Positions 18,978-27,232 of a stretch of 64,000 nucleotides of DNA are shown piece after piece (positions within the stretch are counted from its first letter, which is position 1; each line of letters begins with the position of its first letter). Under the pieces are notes generated by a model, which was not told the DNA's origin, did no database searches, and was given only the letters and a program-made list of their open reading frames with translations. The translations under genes and the position numbers were made by a program. This stretch comes from JABDQW01 sp942492025 (GTDB lineage Bacteria; Pseudomonadota; Gammaproteobacteria; SZUA-229), in contig CALODJ010000010.1 in assembly GCA_942492025.1 (NCBI GenBank), forward strand, positions 434,001-498,000, in the 5' to 3' direction.

Positions 18978-19314
18978 TAATGAATTACCAGCGATACCGG
19001 GCAAACGCTATTTCACCATCGGTGAAGTCAGCGACCTGTGCGGTGTCAAATCACATGTACTTCGCTACTGGGAACAGGAATTCAACCAATTGAAACCGGT
19101 CAAACGCCGTGGCAATCGACGCTATTACCAGCGCCACGACGTCATCCTGATTCGCCAGATACGCCATCTGTTGTACGAGCAGGGCTACACCATCACCGGT
19201 GCCCGCCAGAAGCTCACCGGCGAAGATGCGGCCGAAGACAACAACCAGAGCCAGCAGATCATCCGCCAGATGCGCACCGAACTGGAAGGCCTGCTGCAGC
19301 TGTTGAAGACGTAG
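18958..19314 (+). CDS. MerR-family transcriptional regulator
   Basis: The 118-residue protein has an N-terminal MerR winged helix (FTIGEVSDLCGVKSHVLRYWEQEF, then RRGNRRYYQRHDVILIRQIRHLLYEQGYTI) and a short C-terminal helix without metal-binding cysteines. It is the small MerR-like protein regularly found downstream of ihfA in gammaproteobacteria. Its ATG lies within the last codons of ihfA, so it is probably translationally coupled. Its regulatory targets are unknown. Confidence 0.88.
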   Translation: MLEASNNNELPAIPGKRYFTIGEVSDLCGVKSHVLRYWEQEFNQLKPVKRRGNRRYYQRHDVILIRQIRHLLYEQGYTITGARQKLTGEDAAEDNNQSQQIIRQMRTELEGLLQLLKT

Positions 19315-19435
19315 TCACCAGTAACAAGCCTCAGATGACTAAACACAAGTAGGATGGGCATTGCCAGCTCCATCCACTCGTGGGTATATTCTGCTTAAAT
19401 GTTGGCACGTTTTCGGTTAAGCTATGCGACCTTCA

Positions 19436-19512
19436 CGGGGCGTAGCGCAGTCTGGTAGCGCACCACACTGGGGGTGTGGTGGTCACAGGTTCAAATCCTG
19501 TCGTCCCGACCA
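19436..19512 (+). tRNA. tRNA-Pro (GGG)
   Basis: The acceptor arms CGGGGCG and CGTCCCG pair (one G-U), followed by A and an encoded CCA. The D arm is GCGCAGTCTGGTAGCGC, the anticodon loop CTGGGGG has anticodon GGG, and the T arm is CAGGTTCAAATCCTG. Its 3' half is duplicated at 22359-22404, marking it as the attachment site of a small integrated element. Confidence 0.96.
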
Positions 19513-19513
19513 A
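19468..19513 (+). repeat. attL: 3' half of tRNA-Pro
   Basis: These 46 bp, from the anticodon loop through the CCA end plus one base, are repeated exactly in direct orientation at 22359-22404. Integration into tRNA 3' ends, with the element restoring the tRNA, is typical of tyrosine-recombinase elements. An integrase remnant lies just inside. Confidence 0.88.
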
Positions 19514-19661
19514 AAAATCCTATTATAATCAAATGCTTATGCGTTATGTATAAGCATTTTAGAATATTCATTTCCAAAACTTTCCCAAAACTTTTCCAAA
19601 ACTCGGTTCCTTTTCGAGTGTCGAAATCAGCATTTCCGAATGGGATCGCTGATTCTAATCT

Positions 19662-20131
19662 TTACAATTTCAGCGCCGCCTCAGCCATCTGCCAGTCTAT
19701 AGAGCCGTCTTCCAGATAGTGTGCCGTCATTGCCTGGTCGGTGTGTCCCATCAGGGCCTGGATGAATTCTTTCGAGTGGCCCTGTTCTTCCAGCAGCCGG
19801 CCGCCGAGCGATCGTATTTCGTGGAATGTGGGCGGGTTCACGCCGGCATTAGGTTCGATGCCGGCCTTCTCGCGCAGTTTGGCGAATTCCCGGCTCAGCA
19901 TTTCCGGCGTGACCATGGCCCAGTGGTCCTTTTTCGCCATGTATTCGTGGCGTTTGTGTGCCGGGTTCTTGTGGACCAGGTGTTTTGACATGACGCCGGT
20001 GCGCACCGATCGTTTGATAAGGCCATCCAGCTGACTGTTGGCGCGTATCTTCAGGGCCACGCCGGTTTTCGACTGGATGACCTGCAGGATGCCGTCCTTG
20101 TAATCGGTGTATTTGATGCTCACCAGGTGTC
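19662..20131 (-). pseudogene. C-terminal half of a phage/island tyrosine integrase
   Basis: The minus-strand frame encodes the C-terminal catalytic half of a phage-type tyrosine recombinase. The frame is open from about 20131 (EGHLVSIKYTDYKDG), with the H-x-x-R motif HEIRSLG and the nucleophile Tyr in MTAHYLEDG. The N-terminal arm-binding and core-binding domains and the first catalytic Arg are missing, because the sequence meets the end of an IS element at about 20131. The missing half is not seen on the other side of the IS, so a deletion accompanied the insertion. It lies directly next to attL, the usual place for such an integrase, and cannot be active on its own. Confidence 0.82.
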
Positions 20132-21280
20132 CTTCCCGATAAATCGTACTACTTGATATTCTTGACCTTTTTCGTGAGAGGCGTAATCTTTTGTCGTCGG
20201 TCCCGGCAAGGAGAATCCAGAGCCATGAGGACGCTTATTTACGCGCTGTTCGTATTCGTGACCAGCTTGTTTCGCTGTCGGCTCGCACTGCAGCTTGAGA
20301 ATGTAGCATTACGGCATCAGCTCACCGTCTATCAGCGCACCACCAAACGCCCACGGATTAGCGCGGGAGACCGTATTCTCTGGTCCTGGTTCTCGCGCGG
20401 CTGGTCGGGGTGGCGAAATGCGTTGGTCATAGTCCAGCCCAGGACCGTGATTGCCTGGCAGCGTAAGCGCTTTCGCGATCATTGGGCCAAACTGAGCAAG
20501 CGGGGCAGGCCCGGCAGACCACCTGTACCGGAAGAAGTCAGAGCATTGATCCGCAAGATATCGAAAGCCAACACCAGCTGGGGTTCGCCACGGATTGTCG
20601 GGGAGTTGCGTAAACTCGGCATCGATGTTGCTAAATCAACCGTGGAAAAGTATCGGGTGTGGCCCAAGAAACCAGCGTCTCCGACGTGGAAAGTTTTTCT
20701 GAATAATCATGTCGGTGACTTGGTGTCCATCGATTTCTTCGTGGTGCCAACCGCGAGATTCAAGGTATTGTTCGTGTTGGTGGTTCTCGCCCATCATCGT
20801 CGCAAGGTTGTCCACTTTAATGTGACCGAGCATCCGACTGCGCAGTGGACGGCTCAGCAGATAGTTGAGGCATTTCCGTGGGATACGGCACCCCGCTATC
20901 TACTGCGGGATCGAGATGGCATTTACGGAATGCAGTTCCACCGGAGAGTCAAAAGCATGGGCATCGAAGAGGTGCTGACTGCGCCGAGAAGTCCTTGGCA
21001 GAATGCCTTCGTGGAACGCGTGATTGGCAGCATCCGACGGGATTGTCTGGACCATGTCATCGTACTGAACGAGCGTCACCTGAAACGAATCCTGACGCGC
21101 TATTTTGATTATTATCATCGTTGGCGTACCCACCTGTCGCTGGGAATGGATAGCCCTGAATCGCGACCGGTGCAGCTGCCAGAGTTTGGGAAGGTCGTAC
21201 AATTTCTAGAAGTCGGTGGCTTACATCATCATTATGAACGCTTGGCGGCATGATAAAGTGAGCTATGAGTTTTCGGGAAC
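20131..21280 (+). mobile_element. insertion sequence with rve-type transposase
   Basis: The element contains one transposase gene (20225-21253). The probable left end begins around CCCGATAAAT at 20134 and the right end around TTTTCGGGAAC at 21269, which are roughly inverted. The ends are judged only from these short similarities and from the abrupt end of the integrase frame, so the boundaries may be off by some tens of bases. Confidence 0.55.
20225..21253 (+). CDS. transposase with integrase core (rve) domain
   Basis: The 342-residue single-ORF transposase has an N-terminal helix-turn-helix-like region (LALQLENVALRHQLTVYQRT), a middle segment GSPRIVGELRKLGIDVAKSTVEKY, and a retroviral-integrase-type catalytic core. 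The DDE triad is visible in SIDFFVVPT (D), LLRDRDGIYG (D) and WQNAFVERVIGS (E). The frame is intact and could be active. ATG 20225 is preceded by AAGGAG. Close relatives in this window are at 22997, 25450 and 28667. I place it between the IS481 and IS3 groups without a firm family name. Confidence 0.88.
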   Translation: MRTLIYALFVFVTSLFRCRLALQLENVALRHQLTVYQRTTKRPRISAGDRILWSWFSRGWSGWRNALVIVQPRTVIAWQRKRFRDHWAKLSKRGRPGRPPVPEEVRALIRKISKANTSWGSPRIVGELRKLGIDVAKSTVEKYRVWPKKPASPTWKVFLNNHVGDLVSIDFFVVPTARFKVLFVLVVLAHHRRKVVHFNVTEHPTAQWTAQQIVEAFPWDTAPRYLLRDRDGIYGMQFHRRVKSMGIEEVLTAPRSPWQNAFVERVIGSIRRDCLDHVIVLNERHLKRILTRYFDYYHRWRTHLSLGMDSPESRPVQLPEFGKVVQFLEVGGLHHHYERLAA

Positions 21281-21394
21281 TACAGGTGCCTCGCGAGAGG
21301 CATCCCTACCGTGACTCTATCGAGACTTATCGTTTCTGGCCTATTATTTCCCTGAAACTACAAATGCCGGGAGCCGCATAAGGCTGTCCGGTTT

Positions 21395-21688
21395 TTATCT
21401 ATTTTCCCGTGCGTGCCAAATGCGCAATATGATTATTTTCTGTCTTTCAACACGATAACGCAGCGTATAGCCCCTTTTCCCAAAAGGAATGAAGAGTTGG
21501 TTAAACTTCGGCATTTCTTCGATTGGGTGCCCTAAGAATGGGTTGTCCAATAACAGATTGGCCGCTTCAATAATGCGCCGCGCCGCATTGGCGGCGGCTT
21601 TCGGATTATGAGGCTGGATGAACTCCCGAAGCCGGGTAAGGTCGTCAACCGCACCCGGCTCCCATATCAGTTCCGGTTTGTCGGGCAT
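21395..21688 (-). CDS. RelE/ParE-family toxin
   Basis: The 97-residue protein (from ATG 21688) has the compact ParE/RelE fold pattern: WEPGAVDDLTRLREFI, the helical middle ANAARRIIEAANLLLDNPFLGHPIEEMP, then GYTLRYRVERQKIIILRIWHARE at the C-terminus. ParE relatives poison DNA gyrase and RelE relatives cleave mRNA; sequence alone does not decide between them, though the GHPIEEMP and IWHARE segments favour ParE. It overlaps the antitoxin gene by 22 bp, as expected for a coupled pair. The pair lies inside the tRNA-Pro element and may stabilise it. Confidence 0.85.
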   Translation of the reverse strand: MPDKPELIWEPGAVDDLTRLREFIQPHNPKAAANAARRIIEAANLLLDNPFLGHPIEEMPKFNQLFIPFGKRGYTLRYRVERQKIIILRIWHARENR

Positions 21689-21945
21689 GGGTCTTCCTTG
21701 TCTGTACCCCACGTTTCAAGCCATTTCATAACGGTATCATGGGGGATGCTTTCCCCTGTTTCCTGATAACGGATCCAACGGTCCTGTAACAATTGCCGTT
21801 CCTTTTCTTCTTCTTCGGCCCGGTCAACAAACTCGGCAATAGCCTTTTTCATGAGCCAATGTGGTGAGCGTTCCATACGTTCTCCCAGAGTCTTTAATCT
21901 CTCTTGTAGTTCATCATCCAGCTTCACGCCGACAGGTTTTGTCAT
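21667..21945 (-). CDS. CopG/ParD-like ribbon-helix-helix antitoxin
   Basis: The 92-residue protein begins MTKPVGVKLDDELQERLKTLGERM, a ribbon-helix-helix DNA-binding segment, followed by SPHWLMKKAIAEFVDRAEEEE and an acidic, probably flexible tail that would wrap the toxin. It precedes and overlaps the toxin gene. Antitoxins of this type bind their own promoter, and a direct repeat that could serve as operator lies 13-41 bp upstream. Confidence 0.85.
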   Translation of the reverse strand: MTKPVGVKLDDELQERLKTLGERMERSPHWLMKKAIAEFVDRAEEEEKERQLLQDRWIRYQETGESIPHDTVMKWLETWGTDKEDPCPTNRN

Positions 21946-21957
21946 TATCGCCTCTTG

Positions 21958-21986
21958 GTAAAACTAATTACTACCTAGTAAAACTA
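21958..21986 (-). promoter_or_regulatory. candidate operator of the CopG/ParE pair
   Basis: GTAAAACTA occurs at 21958-21966 and again at 21978-21986, spaced 20 bp start to start (two helical turns), around a near-palindromic TACTACCTAGTA. The position just upstream of the antitoxin start suits autoregulation by the ribbon-helix-helix protein. Confidence 0.5.
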
Positions 21987-22081
21987 TAGAGAAGAATATA
22001 GCTTGTTGCAATAAAAATCTGTTTTTTGCCAAAACCACGACGCCCGAGGCCCTGGGCGAGCTGTCCTTCCCGAAAATGCGT

Positions 22082-22119
22082 TGTGCTCCGCAAAAATTCA
22101 AGCAACCTTCGGTACCAAG
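22082..22119 (-). repeat. 38-bp repeat upstream of the CopG/ParE module (copy 1)
   Basis: This sequence recurs with two mismatches at 30638-30675 and partly at 32278-32294. On the minus strand it can be read as YRRLLEFLRST. In all three cases it lies about 100-140 bp upstream of a minus-strand toxin-related gene. Confidence 0.75.
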
Positions 22120-22358
22120 TTTCGCAGTGCTGCTCAACATGCTTTGTGATGCTATCGCACGGATTCCAAGGCAACACTATCAAATTCGGGACCTGGTTGG
22201 TGCGTGGCACTATCAGGCGATCCAGCACCACGTTTATTTTGGGCAAACTGTTATGTAAGTATTTGATAGTATGTGACAGAATCGACCATATTAGACAGCA
22301 CGCGCAAAGCTGATATTATTAGTAAATACAAAGGGATAGCGTATATTAAGCCACATAT

Positions 22359-22404
22359 CTGGGGGTGTGGTGGTCACAGGTTCAAATCCTGTCGTCCCGA
22401 CCAA
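22359..22404 (+). repeat. attR: duplicated 3' half of tRNA-Pro
   Basis: An exact 46-bp copy of 19468-19513. The flanking 5' half of the tRNA is absent here (the preceding bases are CCACATAT), so it is the displaced 3' end and marks the right end of a 2.9-kb element. Confidence 0.88.
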
Positions 22405-22931
22405 TTAAGCTTCCTTTCATATCAATCACTTAGCTGCTTCGCAGAGTGTAACACTAAACCCTGTGATTTGGGAAAGTAGCAATTAAGTAGCTACTTGGTT
22501 CAATCCAACACCCCCAGTCTGCTCACTCCACTCGTTTCACTCGCTCTGTTCACTGGTGTATGCGCTACCAGACTGCGCTACGCCCCGTGAAGGGTTTAGG
22601 GGATACGAATGAAAAATCCTTGCAGGCGCTCTTTGCTGTCCTCAGAGTGGCTTTCTCGACAGTGAGATGGTACTGAGGGGGGGCACGGGGGCAGTCGAAC
22701 CTGTGCATAGGGCCTTCTGTGTTTCTCCAAAAAAGTATTGGTTTTAAGGTCTTCAGACCGATGAAATTGGCCCTACGCCAAGAATCTTCGAATATTCTCC
22801 TAAAAAGCCCCCGAAATTGGTTAAAAGACGAAGTAAAACGACGATTTTCACGGTTACGTGCCGTTCTGGAGCTTCATGAAGTACATACAGCATACCGTTG
22901 GCCTAGAAATATCCTGTAGTTGTAGTTGTGA
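22405..22931. other. spacer right of the element with tRNA-Pro debris
   Basis: No gene is recognisable. The stretch contains an inverted fragment of tRNA-Pro (22561-22593), a short match to the anticodon region (22508-22518), and between them a run of CACTC-rich sequence. Frames such as 22719-22919 have no recognisable features. Confidence 0.4.
22561..22593 (-). repeat. inverted copy of the tRNA-Pro 5' half
   Basis: The reverse complement of these 33 bp equals 19430-19462 exactly, covering six bases upstream of tRNA-Pro, the acceptor 5' strand and the D arm. On the same strand, about 42 bp further on, ACTGGGGGTGT of the anticodon region reappears (22508-22518), so this looks like a tRNA-Pro copy interrupted by a ~42-bp insertion and lacking the T arm. 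Confidence 0.85.
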
Positions 22932-24035
22932 GTCCCGAAAATAGGACCCTGTTGAATCTATTGCATATTTCTGGATGATGGTTGATCCTTGGATCTATGG
23001 CGCAGCTAATTCAGTTTATTCTGATGTTGATAACTACATCTGTCCGATCACGGCTGTATTGGCAGGCGGAGAATGCGGTGCTGCGGAATCAGCTGTCTCT
23101 GTATCGGAAATCAGGACAAAGACCAAGAATCAGGCCAGCTGACCGGCTGCTCTGGTGCTTTATAGCGAAATTTTGAGAGGGCTGGCGGACAGCTCTGTAC
23201 TTTGTCCAGCCTGGGACCGTAACAACCTGGCAGAAAAAGCGATTCCGCGACTATTGGCGCGCGCTCAGTCAGTCGGCTAAGCCCGGCCGACCACGGATCT
23301 CGCGAGAGCTCAGAAAGCTCATTGAGCAGATGTGGGAAGCCAATCCGACGTGGGGTTCGCCGAAGATCGTCGCTGAGCTCGCAATGCTTGGAATCGACGT
23401 TGCCAAGTCAACCGTAGAAAAGTATCGGTCCAAGCGAGCCGGGCCGCCGTCACCAACGTGGAGAACATTTCTAGACCAGCATGTTCGAGATCTCGTATCG
23501 ATCGAGTTTTTCATTGTTCCAACGGCGACTTTTCGGGTGTTGTTTGTCTTCATTGTGCTTGCCCACGACCGACGTCGAATTGTTCACTTCAACGTGACGG
23601 AACATCCGACGGCGCAGTGGACAGCGCAACAGATCGTCGAAGCGTTTCCGTTTGATACTGCTCCGAGTTATCTGATTCGAGACGGTGATGGCATATACGG
23701 CGAGCGCGTTACGCGAAGGATTGAAAGTTTGGGTATCGACGAGGTCGTTAGGCACCTGCGTCGCCATGGCAAAACGCCTATGTGGAACGCGTGATTGGCA
23801 CGCTACACCGAGAACTTTTCGACCACGTCATAGTGCTCAACGAGCGGCATCTCAAGAGACTAATGTCGTCGTATCTGGATTACTATCATCCGTTGCGAAC
23901 ACACCAGTCCTTGGATAGCGACGCGCCGGACGGTCGTCCCGTACGAGCAGCGGAACCCTGCAACGTTGTTGAATTCCCAGTCGTCCAAGGTCTTCACCAT
24001 GTCTATCTTCCAAAGGCCGCATGAGTATTCGGGAC
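22932..24035 (+). mobile_element. degenerate IS with rve transposase pseudogene
   Basis: GTCCCGAAAATA at about 22934 and GTATTCGGGAC at about 24025 are imperfect inverted ends around the transposase pseudogene 22997-24024. The ends are estimated from these short motifs only. Confidence 0.5.
22997..24024 (+). pseudogene. rve transposase, broken by a stop codon and a frameshift
   Basis: The translation closely follows the transposase at 20225: N-terminal LYWQAENAVLRNQLSLYRKSGQRPRIRPADRLLW, then GSPKIVAELAMLGIDVAKSTVEKYRS, catalytic-core pieces SIEFFIVPT, LIRDGDGIYG and WQNAYVERVIG. Three lesions are visible: an in-frame TGA at 23174-23176, a frameshift near 23750 that separates VTRRIESLGIDEVV from the glutamate-containing segment, and the first catalytic Asp changed to Glu (SIEFF instead of SIDFF). 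It ends with TGA at 24022. The gene is inactive. Confidence 0.85.
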
Positions 24036-24083
24036 CGAGAGCGGATGATTGCGGAGGACAACCGGCGGCTTTTTATTGGCCAC

Positions 24084-24136
24084 TTGACATTAGTAAATAT
24101 TTTGTTCTAAGGTGTTTCCTGTTTCGAAACAGGAAA
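24084..24136 (+). promoter_or_regulatory. promoter with 22-bp perfect palindrome (operator) of the HTH/NTase pair
   Basis: TTGACA at 24084-24089 and TAAGGT at 24108-24113 (18-bp spacing) form a plausible sigma-70 promoter. Directly downstream, 24115-24136 is a perfect palindrome with half-site TTTCCTGTTTC. The right arm contains AGGA, the probable ribosome-binding site of the gene starting at 24143. A protein bound here would block transcription start and translation of the operon; the encoded HTH protein is the obvious candidate. Confidence 0.65.
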
Positions 24137-24142
24137 TAAGTG

Positions 24143-24664
24143 ATGGAGTTGAAGCCTCAAGATACTCTATTAGCCCTTAAATACTGGTCTCTTAAGCAAG
24201 AGGCTCAGGAAATGAGCGTGCGAGGTATAGCGGAATCGATTGGGGTTAGTGCCGGCGAGGTGAGTAAGGGGACTAAGCGCCTGGTGGCTTCTCGTTTGGT
24301 TGTTGAAAGGCAAGGCGGTGTGTTTGCCGAGTCCGGTGCTTTGCTGGAGTGGCTCAGTTACGGCGTGCGATACGCATATCCTGTTGAGAGTGTTGGCTAC
24401 GGCAGGGGCATGGCGACTTCCTGGAATTGTCCTTTGGTTTCAAGTGAGGTGGTACCTCCCAGCCCGGCTTTAGTGTGGGCTGTTCCGGGTGGTGAAATTG
24501 ACGGTGCCCTGATCAAGCCCATTCATGATTCTGTTCCTTTTGCGTCAGCCAACGATAAGCACTTGTACCGAACTTTATCGCTGCTAGAGGCGATTAGGGG
24601 TGGTAAACCCAGGGAGCTGGCTATAGCAAGAAAGTTGCTAGCGGAGTTGATCCAAGGAAGGTAA
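24143..24664 (+). CDS. winged-HTH protein, putative antitoxin/repressor of the adjacent nucleotidyltransferase
   Basis: The 173-residue protein has an N-terminal winged helix (LLALKYWSLKQEAQEMSVRGIAESIGVSAGEVSKGTKRLVASRLV) and a C-terminal region of unknown fold. It overlaps the nucleotidyltransferase gene by a single base (TAATG), so the two are coupled. This arrangement, HTH protein first and nucleotidyltransferase second, matches AbiE-like and related toxin-antitoxin pairs in which the HTH protein represses the operon and neutralises the toxin. The frame has GTG at 24140, but ATG 24143 suits the AGGA site better. No sequence-level proof of antitoxin activity. Confidence 0.6.
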   Translation: MELKPQDTLLALKYWSLKQEAQEMSVRGIAESIGVSAGEVSKGTKRLVASRLVVERQGGVFAESGALLEWLSYGVRYAYPVESVGYGRGMATSWNCPLVSSEVVPPSPALVWAVPGGEIDGALIKPIHDSVPFASANDKHLYRTLSLLEAIRGGKPRELAIARKLLAELIQGR

Positions 24665-25308
24665 TGGTAATTAAAGACGAAAACTTGATGCAGCTTGAAG
24701 CGGTGGCTGCTGCTTTGGATGATTTGTTGGAAAAAGTCACTTTTGTTGGTGGCGGTACAACCATACTGCTTGTCGATGAAGCCGCTTATTACGGAGTGCG
24801 TAAAACGGATGATGTCGATGTGATAGTCGATATCGCGACCCGGGTTGAGTATCATCAATTTGGCGAAGCACTTCGTAAACACGGTTTTCAGGAAGATACT
24901 GATGGGCCGATATGCAGGTGGTTGATCGATACCGATATGGGTAGGGTCAAACTGGATGTTATGCCTACCGATGAAAAGATATTGGGTTTCTCTAATCGTT
25001 GGTATGAAGATGCAATACACTACGCATCCATAATAACTTTACCCAGTGGCACAAAAATTCGGGTTGTTAACCCCGTTTATTTTATTGCAACGAAATTCGA
25101 GGCGTTTGCTGGTAGAGGCAAGGGAGATTTCTTTAACCATGACCTGGAAGATATTGTCTTTGTAATGGAAAACAGAGAGAAACTGATATTTGAGTTAATG
25201 GATAGTCCTGGTGAGTTGAAAGAATATTTTTCTGAACAGGCTGTCCCTACCAAAAACCCTATCCACCGAAATATACCCACATTGAGAGTCAGCAAAAGAG
25301 CATGTTAG
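24664..25308 (+). CDS. nucleotidyltransferase of the AbiEii/DUF1814-like type, putative toxin
   Basis: The 214-residue product has the polymerase-beta-type nucleotidyltransferase signature: VGGGTTILL followed by KTDDVDVIVDI (the D-x-D metal ligands), then a later acidic residue (VKLDVMPT). Members of this superfamily act as toxins that add nucleotides to tRNA or proteins when not held by their partner. The final ~20 residues (VPTKNPIHRNIPTLRVSKRAC) look unlike the rest, and the DNA coding part of them (25259-25282) recurs at 51754-51777 in a non-coding spacer. The original C-terminus may therefore have been replaced by a repeat junction. Confidence 0.65.
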   Translation: MVIKDENLMQLEAVAAALDDLLEKVTFVGGGTTILLVDEAAYYGVRKTDDVDVIVDIATRVEYHQFGEALRKHGFQEDTDGPICRWLIDTDMGRVKLDVMPTDEKILGFSNRWYEDAIHYASIITLPSGTKIRVVNPVYFIATKFEAFAGRGKGDFFNHDLEDIVFVMENREKLIFELMDSPGELKEYFSEQAVPTKNPIHRNIPTLRVSKRAC

Positions 25309-25449
25309 TTCATAGAGGGGGAAGGGTTATCGATGGCTGCGCTGCGGTTGTCTGTTTTCGGCATTGGTGAAACCCAACAAGAGTCGAGATGAGCGGTAAG
25401 CTGATAGCCTACCTCAGCGTATCAGCGTCCATGACGCCCGGGTTGGAGT

Positions 25450-26480
25450 TCAGGCAGCGCGCCGATATTCGTGGTGCAAGCCGCCGATGTGTGGGAAGGC
25501 GATGACAGAACCCTGGTCTGGTAACTCGACCGGACGCGGTTCTGGGCACTGCTTGTGTCCAATGCAAGATGTGTTCGCGCAGTGTGATAGTAGCTAAAAT
25601 AAGCGCGAAGAAGCTTTTTGAGATGGCGTTCATTGAACACGATGACATGGTCGAAGCACGCGCGCCGTATTGATCCGATGAGCCGTTCAACATAAGGGTT
25701 CTGCCAAGGTGAGCGTGGGGCGATGAGTGCTTCTCGCATGTCGAGGGTGCGAATACGGTGACGGAAGCTTGTGCCAAAGATCTTATCGCGATCACGCAGG
25801 AGAAAGCGGGGTGCTGGGTCCCACGGAAATGCTTCAACCATCTGCTGCGCCGTCCATCGAGCGGTCGGATGTTCGGTCACGTTGAAGTGGACAACTTCAT
25901 GGCGGTCATGTCTGAGTACGAGAAAGACGTACAAGATTCGGAATGTCACCGTAGGCACGGTGAAGAAGTCGATTGATACCAGGTCTTTCACATGATTGTT
26001 CAGAAAGTTTCGCCACGTTTGCGATGGCGGCTTAGGATGATGGACCATGTACTTTGCAACTGTCGCTTGCGAGACATGGATGCCCAGCAGTTGAAGTTCA
26101 CCGTGAATCCGCGGTGCGCCCCAGCCAACGTTGTCTCGCGACATCGTCCGGATCAGTTCGTGCACCTCAGGTGCGATGGGTGGCCGCCCACCGAGGCGGC
26201 AACGGGATTTCCAGGTCCTATAAAGTCGGAAGCCCTTGCGGTGCCAGCGCACCAGGGTATCTGGTTTGAAGACTTGCAGTGTCTGCAGGCACCCTGGCCA
26301 CAGACGGTAGAGCCAGACCCAGAACAGCCGTTGACCCCAGTGAAATCGGAGTCGCTTGCGTGGTGCCGAGTTCACCATCGCCAGCTGTTGGCGAAGCGCC
26401 AGGATTTCGAGGTGCAGGACGGCGCGGCTCTGGAACAGCCCGAGCAGCGTGTACAGGACGGGGAGGGCGATAGTTCTCAT
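25450..26480 (-). pseudogene. rve transposase with C-terminal frameshift
   Basis: The minus-strand gene starts MRTIALPVLYTLLGLF at ATG 26480 (the upstream extension to 26597 is not supported) and keeps the full DDE core: SIDFFTVPT, LLRDRDKIFG and WQNPYVERLIGS. Near 25546 a one-base deletion shifts the frame: the family-normal tail PEPRPVELP...GGLHHEYRRAA, ending at 25450, is in another frame, while the open frame runs on to 25422 with an unrelated tail. Only the last ~35 residues are affected, so residual activity is conceivable. It separates the NTase pair from the DsrE gene. Confidence 0.82.
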
Positions 26481-26554
26481 GCCGGGACCGTACAACAACT
26501 TTTGCAGAAAAGCCAACGGAATCAATACGTACGATGTTTTTGGTAGCCACAGGC
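26460..26554 (-). repeat. 5' end sequence of an IS (copy A)
   Basis: This segment covers the start of the transposase gene at 26480 and about 75 bp upstream to GGTAGCCACAGGC. Similar sequences occur without a transposase at 29778-29870 and 51850-51935, which defines the conserved upstream end of this IS. Confidence 0.7.
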
Positions 26555-26800
26555 GACAGGGGACTCGATACCTGTATGAACGGCTGTCCAATACCATTGG
26601 ATTTTAGGAAAAGAGTCGTTTATTCTTCTTATACTCCAGTAGCACTCCCCCAATTTCTGACGCCCATCTGCAGCGCTAAGTGTGTTGTGTGAAAAATTCA
26701 CATTATTCGTGTGTCAGACTTCAGCGCAACGAATTTGCCGCATACCTAGACTGTAATCGGCAACATCGAAAACATGGCGTACTTTAACGGGAGAAAAAGC

Positions 26801-27232
26801 ATGTACACTTATAGCACAGCAGGAGTTATCGAGAACTATTCAAACACGGCGGCCCAGGAAACACTGGTCGTGATCTTGGCAACAGGTGACGAAGATGGCG
26901 GCAAGCGCGCAACACTGGCATTTACCGCAGCAACCTGTGCTGCCGCTATGGACAAACGAGTCATCATGTTCATGGTAGGTGACGGTGCACATTGGGCCTA
27001 TGAAGGACGTACCGCTGGTGTCCAGCAGAATGGATTCCCGCCGCTAGAAGAGTTGATGGATTGCCTTATCGACATGGACGGGAACATCTACGTATGTTCG
27101 ACCTGTGACGAGGTCTGCAGCGTGCCGAGCGATGATGAGGCCAGTGATTTCAGGCGTCATCCAGCAATAGAGCCACGCGGCATGTCTGCGGTACTCTCAG
27201 ACATGACTGAAGGGCGCTGCATCACTTTCTAA
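26801..27232 (+). CDS. DsrE-family protein
   Basis: The 143-residue product has the DsrE fold pattern: ETLVVILATGDEDGGKRATLAFTAATCAAAMDKRVIMFMVGDGAHWA, then FPPLEELMDCLIDMDGNIYVCSTCDEVC. Such proteins bind or transfer sulfur or act as small regulatory subunits. Three cysteines lie close together near residues 96-107 (C-x9-CSTC-like), typical of DsrE-like proteins with a reactive cysteine. ATG 26801 follows GGGAG; the upstream frame to 26774 is less likely. It stands alone between IS debris and the carbonic anhydrase gene. The partner and pathway are unknown. Confidence 0.75.
   Translation: MYTYSTAGVIENYSNTAAQETLVVILATGDEDGGKRATLAFTAATCAAAMDKRVIMFMVGDGAHWAYEGRTAGVQQNGFPPLEELMDCLIDMDGNIYVCSTCDEVCSVPSDDEASDFRRHPAIEPRGMSAVLSDMTEGRCITF

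Noticed and set aside
23330..23794. A separate 154-residue transposase gene
   Set aside because: It is the middle part of the transposase pseudogene 22997-24024, cut off by the TGA at 23174 and the frameshift near 23750.
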